Shown: piece after piece, positions 17,208 to 26,114 of the stretch | How positions within the stretch are numbered: the first letter of the stretch is position 1 | Layout: the number at the start of each line of letters is the position of its first letter | DNA from: CAVTPD01 sp963736575 | GTDB taxonomy: Bacteria > Bacteroidota > Bacteroidia > Cytophagales > JAAEPT01 | Length of the DNA: 64,000 nt | Assembly: GCA_963736575.1 (NCBI GenBank) | Contig: CAVTPD010000003.1 | Location: forward strand, 558,001-622,000 | Direction of reading: 5' to 3' | The notes under the pieces: generated by a model | Told to the model about the DNA's origin: nothing | The model's database searches: none | The model's input: only the letters and a program-made list of their open reading frames with translations | Program-made: the position numbers and the translations under genes

Positions 17208-18385
17208 TAGACCTTCTTAGCGAAAACAAAAAAATAGAACAAGCAATACTTGTTGCTGTAGAAACCCCTTCACAGAATTCTCTTAAAACACAGGAATATC
17301 TAGATGAGTTAGAATTTCTTGCCGGTACTATTGGCATAGAAACCCAAGCTAGATTTATTCAGAAGTTAGATAAGCCGCATTCCGTAACCTTTGTAGGAAC
17401 CGGGAAACTAAAAGAACTGGCCGCTTTTATTGAACAAATTAAAAGTGACGTAATCATTTTTGATGACGACTTAAGTCCTTCTCAAGTACGGAATATAGAA
17501 CGTGAATTAGAAATTAAGGTTTACGACAGAAGTTTATTGATTTTAGACATCTTTCTATACCGTGCCCAAACGGCGGCCGCCAAAACACAAGTAGAATTAG
17601 CCCGTTCTAGATACCTATTACCTAGACTTACCAATCTTTGGACTCACTTAGAAAGACAAAGAGGAGGAACTGGCACACGTGGTGGTTCGGGTGAAAAGGA
17701 GATTGAAACGGATAAGCGTATTATTAGAGATAAGATTACTCTATTAAAAGAGCGCTTAACGAAAATAGATAAACAAAGGGCTACCCAAAGAAAAGGTAGA
17801 GACCGAATGGTGAGGGTTGCCTTAGCTGGGTACACCAACGTGGGAAAATCTTCCTTAATGAAAACGGTTTCGAAAGCTGAAGTTTTTGCCGAAAACAAAC
17901 TTTTTGCTACCATAGATTCTACCGTTAGAAAAGTAGTGATTGACAACATTCCTTTCTTGTTAACCGATACGGTTGGTTTTATTAGAAAACTACCTCACGG
18001 ACTTATTGAATGTTTTAAATCTACTTTAGACGAAATTAGAGAGGCAGATATTATTGTTCATGTAGTTGATCTTTCTAACCCTGGTTATGAAGAGCACATG
18101 ACCGTTGTAAAAGAGACGTTAAAAGAACTAGGGATTAACGATATAAAGATACTTACTGTTTACAATAAAATAGATGAACCTTTAGAACACCTTTTCGAAA
18201 CAACAGAAGAAGAAGACATTAGCACCACCTCTAACTTTGATAAACTTCAAGCCAGTTTCTTAAACACGCCAGATAGTGTTTTTGTATCTATTAAAGACGG
18301 TTTTAATATAGAACAGCTTAAGAGTTTTATTAGCAGAGAGGTTTCGGAGCTGCACTTTAAAATATTTCCTAATTACCTGAAATAG
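17204..18385 (+). CDS. hflX: GTPase HflX, ribosome-splitting factor
   Basis: 393 aa. The N-terminal HflX domain contains TVTFVGTGKLKEL and VIIFDDDLSPSQVRNIE. The linker has the family arginine/glycine signature (HLERQRGGTGTRGGSGEKE, about 147-165) and a coiled coil. The G domain shows G1 GYTNVGKSSL near 206-215, G3 DTVGFI at about 252-257 and G4 NKID at about 324-327. HflX rescues stalled or heat-damaged ribosomes by splitting them. The start overlaps the SirB2-like gene. The 3' end runs 17 nt into the convergent chemoreceptor gene. Confidence 0.95.
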   Translation: MIDLLSENKKIEQAILVAVETPSQNSLKTQEYLDELEFLAGTIGIETQARFIQKLDKPHSVTFVGTGKLKELAAFIEQIKSDVIIFDDDLSPSQVRNIERELEIKVYDRSLLILDIFLYRAQTAAAKTQVELARSRYLLPRLTNLWTHLERQRGGTGTRGGSGEKEIETDKRIIRDKITLLKERLTKIDKQRATQRKGRDRMVRVALAGYTNVGKSSLMKTVSKAEVFAENKLFATIDSTVRKVVIDNIPFLLTDTVGFIRKLPHGLIECFKSTLDEIREADIIVHVVDLSNPGYEEHMTVVKETLKELGINDIKILTVYNKIDEPLEHLFETTEEEDISTTSNFDKLQASFLNTPDSVFVSIKDGFNIEQLKSFISREVSELHFKIFPNYLK

Positions 18386-20147
18386 AGAAAAAAGCAATCT
18401 TCTCTTTTAACATTTCAATTTGATAAGCCAATTGTTCTGCACCGGCAGCCAATTGTTCCGAACCAGAAGCATTGCTTTGAATAACCCCCGTAAGTTGCTG
18501 AACTTCTCTTTCGATAAGTTTAGCACCTTCGGTTTGTTCTTTTCCTGAAACCACAATTTCCTTCATAGAGACAGTAGATTTATTCATTAACGGAAGAATT
18601 TCTTTTAAAATCGCTCCCGCTTTTTGGGTGGTTTCTATGCTTGTAAGTGAATGTTTACTAATTTCTTCAGCAGCTTGTTGACTTTTTTCGGCTAACTTTC
18701 TTACTTCTGAAGCAACCACTGCAAACCCCCTTCCGTGAACACCAGCTCTAGCCGCTTCTACTGATGCATTTAAAGCCAACATGTTAGTTTGTCTAGCTAT
18801 TTCATGAATAACCTCTATTTTATTAGAAACATCTATGGTTTTAATAAGACTCTCCATCAATATTTTGTCTCCACTATGAAGATTATCTGTAGCAGATTGC
18901 GTTAAACCATCTGTTTGGGAAGCATTATTAGAATTCTGGGCTATACTTGCAGACATCTGTTCTATAGAAGAAGAAACCGACTCGATAGACATGCTTTGTT
19001 TTACGGCACCGTCACTCATGGTTTGCGATAACGAAGCAAATTCTAAAGAGGCATTATTAACGTTTTTAATGCTTTTAGAAACCTCATTAATAACCTCGTT
19101 TAGTTTTTTAACCATTACTTCCATTTTAGAAAGTAATCTACCCATTTCATCATTTCCGGTTTTTCCAAAATCAATATTTAGATTGCCGGCAGAAATCTCT
19201 TCCATTATAAAAACCGACTTTTTAATAGATGCAGTAATATTCCTTATTACCATAAATAAAAAGCCCGAAAGCAAAATACCCATTACAATTAACAAAGTTA
19301 TAATAGATAACTTTATCCAATAAATCTTACTTGTGATTTCAGCAGAAAATTCATCTGAGATTGCATTTACTTTTGGCTCTATTACAAGTAGATAACTTAA
19401 TAAACCGTTTATTAAACCATGATCTACATTACCAATTGAAAGTGAGATTTCAATGACTTGGTTAAAATTATCTCTATACTCTTCTAAAGAGGTATTAAGA
19501 ACTGAATACTGCGTATTGGTTAATCTGTTTTTATTCTTTTTTATACTGAAAAGAAACTCTTCCAACACCGTATTAAACTTGTCTTTGTATTTTTCATCTT
19601 CACGGAGCAAAAAGTCTTTTTCGTGTCTTCTTAAGGTGAGCATATACAAAGAAAAGGGATCGTAATCAATGGTTTTCAACTCCGTTTCTACATGATGAAT
19701 TGAGGCCCTCATTTTACCAATTATTCCGTAATCTTTAAATCCTCTTTCAGCAAAAAGAGTACTTAGCGTCAAAAAATCGCTTTCGTAAGCTTTAGTAAGA
19801 GAATCAATTTCTACAAGTTCTGCTTTTAGATTTTCATTTTTAGAATACGTTTTAATCTCTTCAACTACTTGTTTGCTGTCTTTTACAAAATACCTTAGGG
19901 TGTCTAAAAATTTACTTGTAGAGGTATTATAAAATTCTGGATTGTTTCTCTCAAACAAGAAAAAACCATCTTGAGCATTTCTTATTTTATATAAGTCTGA
20001 AACCAATTGACCTGAAAGCTGTAGGCCATAGTTCAGTTTATCCATTCTAGACAAACTAACTTGTATAATAACACTTATAACAACAAAGGTAGACAACAGT
20101 ACGGCAAGGCTAATGTACAGTTGTTTTTTAATAGAAAGCGTCTTCAT
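18369..20147 (-). CDS. Methyl-accepting chemotaxis protein
   Basis: 592 aa receptor. TM1 lies at about 10-32. A helical periplasmic sensor of about 240 residues follows, with RRHEKDFLLREDEKY suggesting a helical-bundle (4HB or HBM-like) module. TM2 is at about 276-298, HAMP at about 300-350 and the cytoplasmic coiled coil after that. The hairpin tip that contacts CheA/CheW is clear at about 440-490: RQTNMLALNASVEAARAG and GRGFAVVASEVRKLAEKS. No CheA, CheW, CheR or CheB gene is in the window. The gene is convergent with hflX, with 3' ends overlapping by 17 nt. No C-terminal CheR-docking pentapeptide is seen. Confidence 0.92.
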   Translation of the reverse strand: MKTLSIKKQLYISLAVLLSTFVVISVIIQVSLSRMDKLNYGLQLSGQLVSDLYKIRNAQDGFFLFERNNPEFYNTSTSKFLDTLRYFVKDSKQVVEEIKTYSKNENLKAELVEIDSLTKAYESDFLTLSTLFAERGFKDYGIIGKMRASIHHVETELKTIDYDPFSLYMLTLRRHEKDFLLREDEKYKDKFNTVLEEFLFSIKKNKNRLTNTQYSVLNTSLEEYRDNFNQVIEISLSIGNVDHGLINGLLSYLLVIEPKVNAISDEFSAEITSKIYWIKLSIITLLIVMGILLSGFLFMVIRNITASIKKSVFIMEEISAGNLNIDFGKTGNDEMGRLLSKMEVMVKKLNEVINEVSKSIKNVNNASLEFASLSQTMSDGAVKQSMSIESVSSSIEQMSASIAQNSNNASQTDGLTQSATDNLHSGDKILMESLIKTIDVSNKIEVIHEIARQTNMLALNASVEAARAGVHGRGFAVVASEVRKLAEKSQQAAEEISKHSLTSIETTQKAGAILKEILPLMNKSTVSMKEIVVSGKEQTEGAKLIEREVQQLTGVIQSNASGSEQLAAGAEQLAYQIEMLKEKIAFFSISGN

Positions 20148-20249
20148 TTTTTCTGCAGAATATTACACGGAATACTCAAAAGTAAAGAAGCTATACTAAT
20201 TAAGAGCGGTGGTAATGTTAAGGAATTGTGTATTTCGATCAACAAGTAT

Positions 20250-20280
20250 TTTGGGGCGACCAAAACCTTTATTAGTTTTG
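20250..20280 (+). promoter_or_regulatory. Bacteroidota-type promoter for tRNA-Arg
   Basis: TTTG at 20250-20253, a 19-nt spacer, then TAGTTTTG at 20273-20280. This matches the Bacteroidota primary-sigma consensus TTTG-N19-TAnnTTTG at every defined position. It ends 38 nt before the tRNA, the right distance for a short leader. Confidence 0.7.
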
Positions 20281-20318
20281 CTGAACAATTTTTCAATTAA
20301 ACAATTGAGATAAAAATT

Positions 20319-20390
20319 GGCCCCTTAGTTCAACGGATAGAACAAAAGTTTCCTAAACTTTAGATCCAGGTTCGATCCCTGGAGAGGCCA
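20319..20390 (+). tRNA. tRNA-Arg (anticodon CCT)
   Basis: 72 nt cloverleaf. The parts are: acceptor GGCCCCT; D-arm GTTC/GAAC with an 8-nt loop; anticodon stem AAAGT/ACTTT around loop TTCCTAA (anticodon CCT at 20352-20354, reading AGG); 4-nt variable loop; T-arm CCAGG/CCTGG with loop TTCGATC; 3' acceptor AGAGGCC and discriminator A. CCA is not encoded. One acceptor pair (position 5-68) is a C-A mismatch; the other six pair. A consensus promoter lies just upstream. Confidence 0.93.
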
Positions 20391-20407
20391 CTGTAATTTT
20401 TTATTCT

Positions 20408-20965
20408 TTAATAAAACCGAACACTTTCAATCAACACTTTTACAAGTTGTTTTTCTGTAATAAAAGTGTCGAACCTAAAATATAACAGTACAGTATTTAT
20501 TCTTTTAGCATCTACCGCCCCTTCTCTGGGGAAAAACCGCTGAATATTTTCTCTATCTAAAGGAACAATTATATCCGTATAGTTAGAGTCTATATTTATG
20601 TTAAATATCCGCTCTTCTTGGTCAACGTTTCTATAGCCATTAACATCTTTAAAAGCAAACATCAATAATGCCTGAATTAGGGAATCTTTATACTCTGTTT
20701 TTAATTTGATTTCAAAAACTTCAAACTCCGTTAGATCGGTTTCGTTAAAATCTACGCTTAGACAAACCCAATCATGGTTAGCAATTAAAGCCTCTAAAAA
20801 TCCATTATCATCCTGTTTAATTGCAACAGCCGAGGTATCACAACCTGACCATAGATCTATATTAGAACCCGGTATATATATGTTTTTTTGGGCTTGTGTT
20901 GCAGCAGAGAATACCACTAAAAACAATAAAACCAGTGTTCCTTTTACAAACTGTTTTACATCCAT
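20408..20965 (-). CDS. Secreted protein of unknown function, possible carbohydrate-binding-like beta sandwich
   Basis: 185 aa with a Sec signal peptide (about 1-25, ending ATQAQK). The mature part is a single beta-rich domain: SNIDLWSGCDTSAVAI, then ALIANHDWVCLSVDFNETDL, FEIKLKTEYKD and a closing INTVLLYFRF strand. Two Cys (in SGCDT and WVCLS) could pair. The pattern of amphipathic strands and a conserved-looking final strand ending VESVRFY resembles galactose-binding/CBM-like jelly rolls, but I cannot assign a CBM family. It lies between tRNA-Arg and the pirin gene, both separated by non-coding DNA, and appears monocistronic. Confidence 0.6.
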   Translation of the reverse strand: MDVKQFVKGTLVLLFLVVFSAATQAQKNIYIPGSNIDLWSGCDTSAVAIKQDDNGFLEALIANHDWVCLSVDFNETDLTEFEVFEIKLKTEYKDSLIQALLMFAFKDVNGYRNVDQEERIFNINIDSNYTDIIVPLDRENIQRFFPREGAVDAKRINTVLLYFRFDTFITEKQLVKVLIESVRFY

Positions 20966-21004
20966 GATTATGTGTTAGAGAAAAATATTCTACTCAAAAT
21001 AATA

Positions 21005-21865
21005 CTATCCCTTCCAGCTTCCAAACTTACCCGAACGATAATCATCATACGCTTCATGAATTTCTTCTTCTGAATTCATTACAAAAGGACCATAGGCTAC
21101 AATAGGTTCGTTAAATGGTTTGGCGTGACCAATTATTAAAATTCCATCTTCATTAGATTCAATTTCAATTGTTTTGCCTTCTTTTTCAAACTCAAGCAAA
21201 TCTCTAAAAACCACTTTTTGCCCATTTACCATATAAGAGCCTCTAACCAAATAGAAAAAAACACTATTTTCTTCTGGTATATCTATACTGAACTTAGCAC
21301 CCGCTTTTGTATGAAAAGTTGCTAATGTAATTGCATTAATAGGCTCAAAAGCAGATTTTTCTCCAAAGAAATCGCCAGAAATTAATTGTGCTTTTACCTG
21401 CCCATTGGCCAATTCTTTAATAGGAATTTCATTTTTTTGTAAACCTGAATAGTATGGTTTAGTCATTTTATCTTTCTTAGGAAGATTTAACCACAGCTGA
21501 AGAATTTCAAGAGAACCGCCATCTTCTTTAAACTTTTCAGAAGAAACTTCAGCGTGTATTAAACCACTTCCGGCCGTCATCCATTGTACACCACCTGCGT
21601 TAATCACACTTTTGTTTTCGCCAGAATCTTCATGCATAATATCTCCATCAATAATAAAGGTTACGGTTTCCATGCCTCTGTGAGGATGTGGACCAAAAGG
21701 CAACCCGTTATTGTTTTTAGCATAAACTTGTGGGCCATGGTGGTTTAAAAAGATAAAAGGATCAATAGCATCCTGCTTCATTGACCCAGAGGGTAATGGG
21801 TTATACGTTACTAAATCGGCAATGGGTGTATAGGTAGATTTATGTATTTTCTTTATCGTTTTCAT
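21005..21865 (-). CDS. Pirin family protein
   Basis: 286 aa bicupin from ATG 21865. The frame continues upstream to ATG 21871 and GTG 21892, but MKTIKKIHKS is the natural N-terminus of this family. The N-terminal cupin has the metal-binding GPHPHRGMETVT at about 55-66 and GLIHAEVS at about 99-106. The C-terminal cupin is DNPIVAYGPFVMNS-like, ending SGKFGSWKG. Bacterial pirins are Fe-dependent; some have quercetin dioxygenase activity, others act as redox-linked regulators, and sequence alone does not decide. It is the downstream neighbour of the receptor gene on the same strand. Confidence 0.9.
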   Translation of the reverse strand: MKTIKKIHKSTYTPIADLVTYNPLPSGSMKQDAIDPFIFLNHHGPQVYAKNNNGLPFGPHPHRGMETVTFIIDGDIMHEDSGENKSVINAGGVQWMTAGSGLIHAEVSSEKFKEDGGSLEILQLWLNLPKKDKMTKPYYSGLQKNEIPIKELANGQVKAQLISGDFFGEKSAFEPINAITLATFHTKAGAKFSIDIPEENSVFFYLVRGSYMVNGQKVVFRDLLEFEKEGKTIEIESNEDGILIIGHAKPFNEPIVAYGPFVMNSEEEIHEAYDDYRSGKFGSWKG

Positions 21866-21933
21866 AATCATAGTATTTATATGTTTAAACACACTTATTG
21901 CTTCAAAGTTCCAAAATTCAACAACTAAAACAA

Positions 21934-23769
21934 CTATTTTTTAAGAAAAAGGGCCTCCCATTGACTAGATATTTTAGGATTCTCTTCAAGAGCAACTTGA
22001 TATTTTTTATAAAATTTCCAGACGGTGTTTTTATTAAGTTCCAGTTTTTCAGCAAGATCTTCATAAGAAGCATCTTTTCCTTTTTTAGAAAAATAATAAA
22101 CCAAGTAAAATCCTTTTTCAATTGGAAAACGTAAGCCTTGAAAAAAAGTGTTCGCTTTAACTGATTCCTGATGATGGCATTTAGTACATTTTAGGGTATA
22201 AATATTATTTCCTTTACCATATTTAGTATTGCTACATTTAGCACATATAAAACCTTCTTTCCATTTAATATCTCTTAAAAAATCATAACATTTTGATTCG
22301 GTAAAAAGGGTTTTAAATTCATCATACGAAACAAAACTGTCTAAAATCCTAGCTTCTTTTTCTTTAGAAACCTCTTTTTTAAGTTTATAGATATTTAAGT
22401 CCATTTGACTGTTCATATCATACAATTCTTTTTTTAATTTTTCTAACGCATCATTGGCAGAAGTTAATTCTGTGGTTTTTTTCTGAAGTTCTTTAGTACG
22501 TTCAGATACCTTGGTTTCTAATTCTTTGTTTACTTTTTGCTGAAGTTCTTCATTAATCTGCAATTGGTTAATCACTTCTTCTTTTGCTAATTCTGCATTT
22601 TTTTGGGAGTTTCTAACTTTATCTGCCAATGAAAATGATAATACAATTGATTCTAATAAAAACCCATAATTAAAAAGATAAACTGTAAATGCATTAGAAG
22701 GAACCCAACCTTTCATTCGCATAAAAAAGACAGCTGTACTAAAAACAATTAGAATGTTACCTACAATAAAAAAACGAGCTGGCCTAAACCCGTCTTTATA
22801 GGCGATATACGGAGGCGCCAAGAATAATAGTAAAAGGAACTACATACAGTAAAAAAGCAGTTTGTACTAAACTGGGAATAAATAAGAATAAAAACCACAT
22901 AAACAAGTGAAGCTTATTAACACAAAAGCAAATAATACTTTGTACTCTCTTTTTAGATTTATAAACTGATTGGCATACAAAACAAAAGCAAACAACAATA
23001 GAATTGGTGCTGCTTTATCTAAATAAATATTAATTATTGGTGTATTAGACCAGATCCATTGAAAACCTAAACCATCTTCTGCAAAGGTATATAAGCCACA
23101 ACAAACTAATATAAAAACAGAAATAGAAATGACCTTTGTCTTTAGTAAAAAAACCCAGTATAAAATTATATACCATTAGTATTATTAGAATACCATAATA
23201 AATGCCTAAAAGATGGTATTCTGCCAAAAAATAACCCGAAAAATTATACACAGATCTAATCTGAGCGTTTATACCACAATATCTACCCGGACTTAATCTT
23301 TGCAAAAACAACAGCAGTTTCTCCTTCTCTAAATGGTATTTCATAAACAAAATTCTTATGGGGCAAACTTCTTTTATTAAACTCTTTTAAATAACCAGAA
23401 GCACCATAATTGATTAGTGTATCACTAAACAAAACATATACTGCAAGATTCTCAATATGCGGATCTGGAAACTCTAATAACCAAGATTTAGAAGACGTAT
23501 TGTTAACTAAGACAATCTCTTTCCAATAGGTGAATACGATCTATTCCTATTATAATTAAGCTTTACATCCTTTAATTTAGGCATTTCTCCCCTTCTCATC
23601 TCAATAAAGTCATCTATAGTAAGACGATTTGTACTGTCTTCATAAGTGAAACATTGGTCGGGTGTTATATACAAAAAACCACCCCAAGGGGCACTTGATT
23701 AGCATAAGTGCTAATTACTAGAAATAACAGAAAAAGAAAAGAAGTGCATTTTTTTACTTTTTTTTGCAT
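21934..23769 (-). pseudogene. 7TMR-DISM membrane receptor fused to IS1595-type zinc ribbon and HTH (5' two-thirds frameshifted)
   Basis: Read across frames, the gene starts at ATG 23769 with a signal peptide (MQKKVKKCTS, then a hydrophobic run). An extracellular 7TMR-DISM-type sensory domain follows (GFLYITPDQCFTYED, then LVNNTSSKSWLLEFPDPHIE), and then a seven-helix 7TM-DISM bundle (for example YYGILIILMVYNFILGFF). At least five frameshifts break 23769-22822. The last 295 codons (22821-21934) are intact: the final TM helices, the typical LSFSLADKVRNSQ exit, a coiled coil of about 90 residues, a zinc ribbon with CAKC and CTKC about 18 residues apart, then SVKANTFFQGLRFPIEKGF and a helix-turn-helix like that at the start of IS1595/IS1016 transposases. 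No DDE catalytic domain follows. Disruption may be sequencing error. If repaired (about 612 codons) this would be a membrane-tethered sensor with a domesticated DNA-binding end. Confidence 0.75.
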
Positions 23770-23912
23770 ATCCAATATTCAAATAGAATAGTAAAACTAT
23801 CAATTAACGGTTAAAATCTATCAAAAGCCACGATTTTTAAAGTAATTTAAATAGGACAGAATTCACTAATTTTTAGTTGAATTTAGAGCTTAAAATCGGA
23901 CGATTAAATTAA

Positions 23913-23924
23913 ATCCTTAAGGAT
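23913..23924. promoter_or_regulatory. Perfect 12-bp palindrome, candidate operator
   Basis: ATCCTTAAGGAT is a perfect 12-bp palindrome, centred 24 nt upstream of the possible -7 box (23943-23950) and 72 nt upstream of the GH5 start codon. Position relative to the promoter suits an activator or repressor site. The functional role is inferred. Confidence 0.35.
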
Positions 23925-23935
23925 CTTCTGAGATG

Positions 23936-23955
23936 CAATTTGTACTTTCGAATTG
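23936..23955. promoter_or_regulatory. Inverted repeat CAATT-N10-AATTG spanning candidate -7 box
   Basis: CAATT at 23936-23940 and AATTG at 23951-23955 flank the 10 nt that contain TACTTTCG. In A+T-rich DNA a 5-bp repeat can arise by chance, so this is weak evidence for a second operator. Confidence 0.22.
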
Positions 23956-23990
23956 TATTGCAAGCAGCGATTTATTAAACAATTGATAAT

Positions 23991-26025
23991 ATGAGAAAAA
24001 TTAAGTTTATAAGTCTATTCTTAGGTTTTTATTGGTTTTACCCTTAAACGCTAATGCACAAAGTGCACTTGCTTCTGGCGGCCAATTAAAATTAGTTGGT
24101 AATCAATTAAGTTCCGAATGTGGTAACCCAATCCAACTAAGAGGGATGAGTACACATGGCTTTCATTGGTTCCTTGATTGTTATAATGAATCTTCTATAG
24201 AAACCATGAGAGACGATTGGGGCATAGATATTTTCAGAATAGCTTCTTATGTAGAAGGAGGCGATGTCAAGGGGTTACGTAGATAACAAAGATGCTTTTA
24301 AGAAAAAAATAGACGAATACGTTGATATATGCGCTGAGAAACAAATCTACTGTATTATTGATTGGCACATGCTTAAAAGCGGTAATCCATTAGTACATCT
24401 TGAAGATGCCAAAGAATTCTTTGAATACATGTCAGCAAAACACGGCAACAAAAAGCATGTGTTGTTTGAAATCTGTAACGAACCTAATAAAAATAACAAC
24501 GGTAACGGAACTGCTGTGCCATGGTCGGATATTAAAGAATATGCAGAAACCATTATACCAATAATTAGAAACAATGCTCCAGAATCTATTATTATAGTGG
24601 GAACGCCAACATGGTCAGGTGAACCATGGAAAGTAATAGGTAATGAATTAACAGGTGATAATGCTTACAATGTAATGTACACTTTCCATTTCTACGCTGG
24701 ATCTCATAATTACAGAGAAATCGACTTTAGAGATGCAATAGAAAAACTACCAATATTTGTTACAGAATGGGGTACTAGTGATGCTTCTGGTACAGGGGGC
24801 TATAGCCCGGCTGTTTCTGAAAAATGGGCAAATATTTGGAATGGTGATAACGATGCAGGTGTCACAATAAGTTGGTGTAATTGGAGCTTTGCAGACAAAG
24901 ACGAAACTTCTGCTGCACTTACTACCTAATGCTTGTGCTTCTTCAAATTGGAACTCTACCTCAACATCAGGAACATTAGTAAAAGAATTATTAACTACAC
25001 CAGTAGATAATTTTTTATCCTGTACAGATGAACCGCAACTAATCACAGATCTTAAAGATCAATTCGGTAATGAAGGCCAAGAATTAACTTTCAAAATAAA
25101 TGCTGTGGGCCCAAATCTAAATTACACGTGGTTTTTAAACGATGAGGAAATAGCTGATGCCCCAAATACCTCTACATATACTGTATCTAATTTAGACCCA
25201 AGCCAAGACGGAGAACTTTATAAAGTTGTTGTATCAAACACAGAGGGTAATTTAACAAGTAGAGAAGCTGTCTTAACTGTATTTGCCAATGGACCTTTTG
25301 AAGGAGCGCCTATATCTATACCCGGCAGAATTGAAGCTGAAAATTATGATGTTGGCGGTGAAGGTATAACGTATAATGATAGCGATGACGGAAACAATGG
25401 AGGCGTTTATAGATACGATGACGTAGATATTAGCTCTACTACAGACGGAGGTGAAGGATTTAGTGTTGGGTGGACAGAAAGCGGAGAATGGTTGTCATAT
25501 ACCATTGATGTTCAAAAAGCTGGACTTTATGACTTCGAATTCCGTACTGCTTCTGAAGAGAATTCAAAAGTGTCTATCCGTGTAAACGATGAATTTGTTG
25601 TAGGTAATGAGTCAATACCTGCTAGTGGAGGCTGGGATACATGGGAAACGCATTCTTTCAAAGAAATTGAATTAGTAGCCGGAGAACAAGAATTTAAATT
25701 ATACATCACTACCGGCCCGGTTAACATCAATTATATAGATGTTGTAGATCATAAAGACGATCCAACCAACGGGATTTTTGAGAACGCTTATAACAAGCAT
25801 GGTATTAGTCTTTACCCTAACCCAACCAGTGGCATTCTAAACATAAGCAGTGAAGAACTTTCACTAGCCAATGCTAAAATAGAAGTATTAGACATGACAG
25901 GGGTTTCAATTTTAAATACAAGTGGTAATTCTGAAATAAATGTGACTTCTCTTGATGCGGGTATGTACATGTTACGTGTAAGTACTGAAAACAAAGAAGT
26001 ATACTTAAAGTGGCTAAAGAAATAG
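23991..26025 (+). CDS. Secreted GH5 endoglucanase with Ig-like, CBM6 and type IX sorting domains (three frameshifts)
   Basis: Starting at ATG 23991 (MRKIKFISLF), the reading frame needs three single-base corrections: one T missing in the T-run at 24026-24030, one extra base near 24269, and one extra base near 24921. The repaired product is about 677 aa. It has a signal peptide ending NANAQ, then GH5 (about 25-315) with acid/base Glu in FEICNEPN (about 163) and nucleophile Glu in FVTEWGTS (about 258). An Ig-like domain (about 345-425), a CBM6 domain (about 440-575, with PGRIEAENYDVGG and GWTESGEWLSYTIDV) and a type A type IX secretion sorting domain (LYPNPTSGILNIS to VYLKWLKK) follow. Such enzymes cleave beta-1,4-glucans or mannans outside the cell. 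It heads a plus-strand locus with a second GH5. CBM6 points to cellulose, xylan or beta-1,3-glucan binding. The frameshifts may be sequencing errors. Confidence 0.85.
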
Positions 26026-26114
26026 AAGGCTAACTTAATTTTTCATTACCAAAAAGTGGGGTGACTTTGTTGCCCTATTTTTTCCTTCAATTAAAACAAT
26101 TAGAATTTAATTAC

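Larger units (their letters stand above)
23770..23990. promoter_or_regulatory. Divergent intergenic region between receptor and GH5 gene
   Basis: 221 nt separate the starts of the two divergent genes. It must hold both promoters. Two symmetric elements close to the GH5 side are listed separately. TACTTTCG at 23943-23950 resembles the TAnnTTTG -7 box (one change), but no good -33 TTTG lies 19-23 nt before it. Confidence 0.4.

Noticed and set aside
20319..20390. tRNA-associated integration site of a genomic island
   Set aside because: No integrase gene and no repeat of the tRNA 3' end were seen in the window; neighbours are ordinary chromosomal genes.
21918..22134. Short ORFs on both strands next to the pirin gene
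   Set aside because: They coincide with the C-terminal codons of the zinc ribbon/HTH protein in other frames.
21934..22260. IS1595-family insertion sequence
   Set aside because: Only the zinc ribbon and HTH part is present, in frame with a 7TM receptor. There is no DDE domain, no terminal inverted repeats and no target duplication.
26025..26114. Terminator between the first GH5 and the isomerase gene
   Set aside because: A GGG/CCC pairing before a T-run at about 26056-26085 exists, but the stem is only three strong pairs with an 11-nt loop. It is too weak to support.
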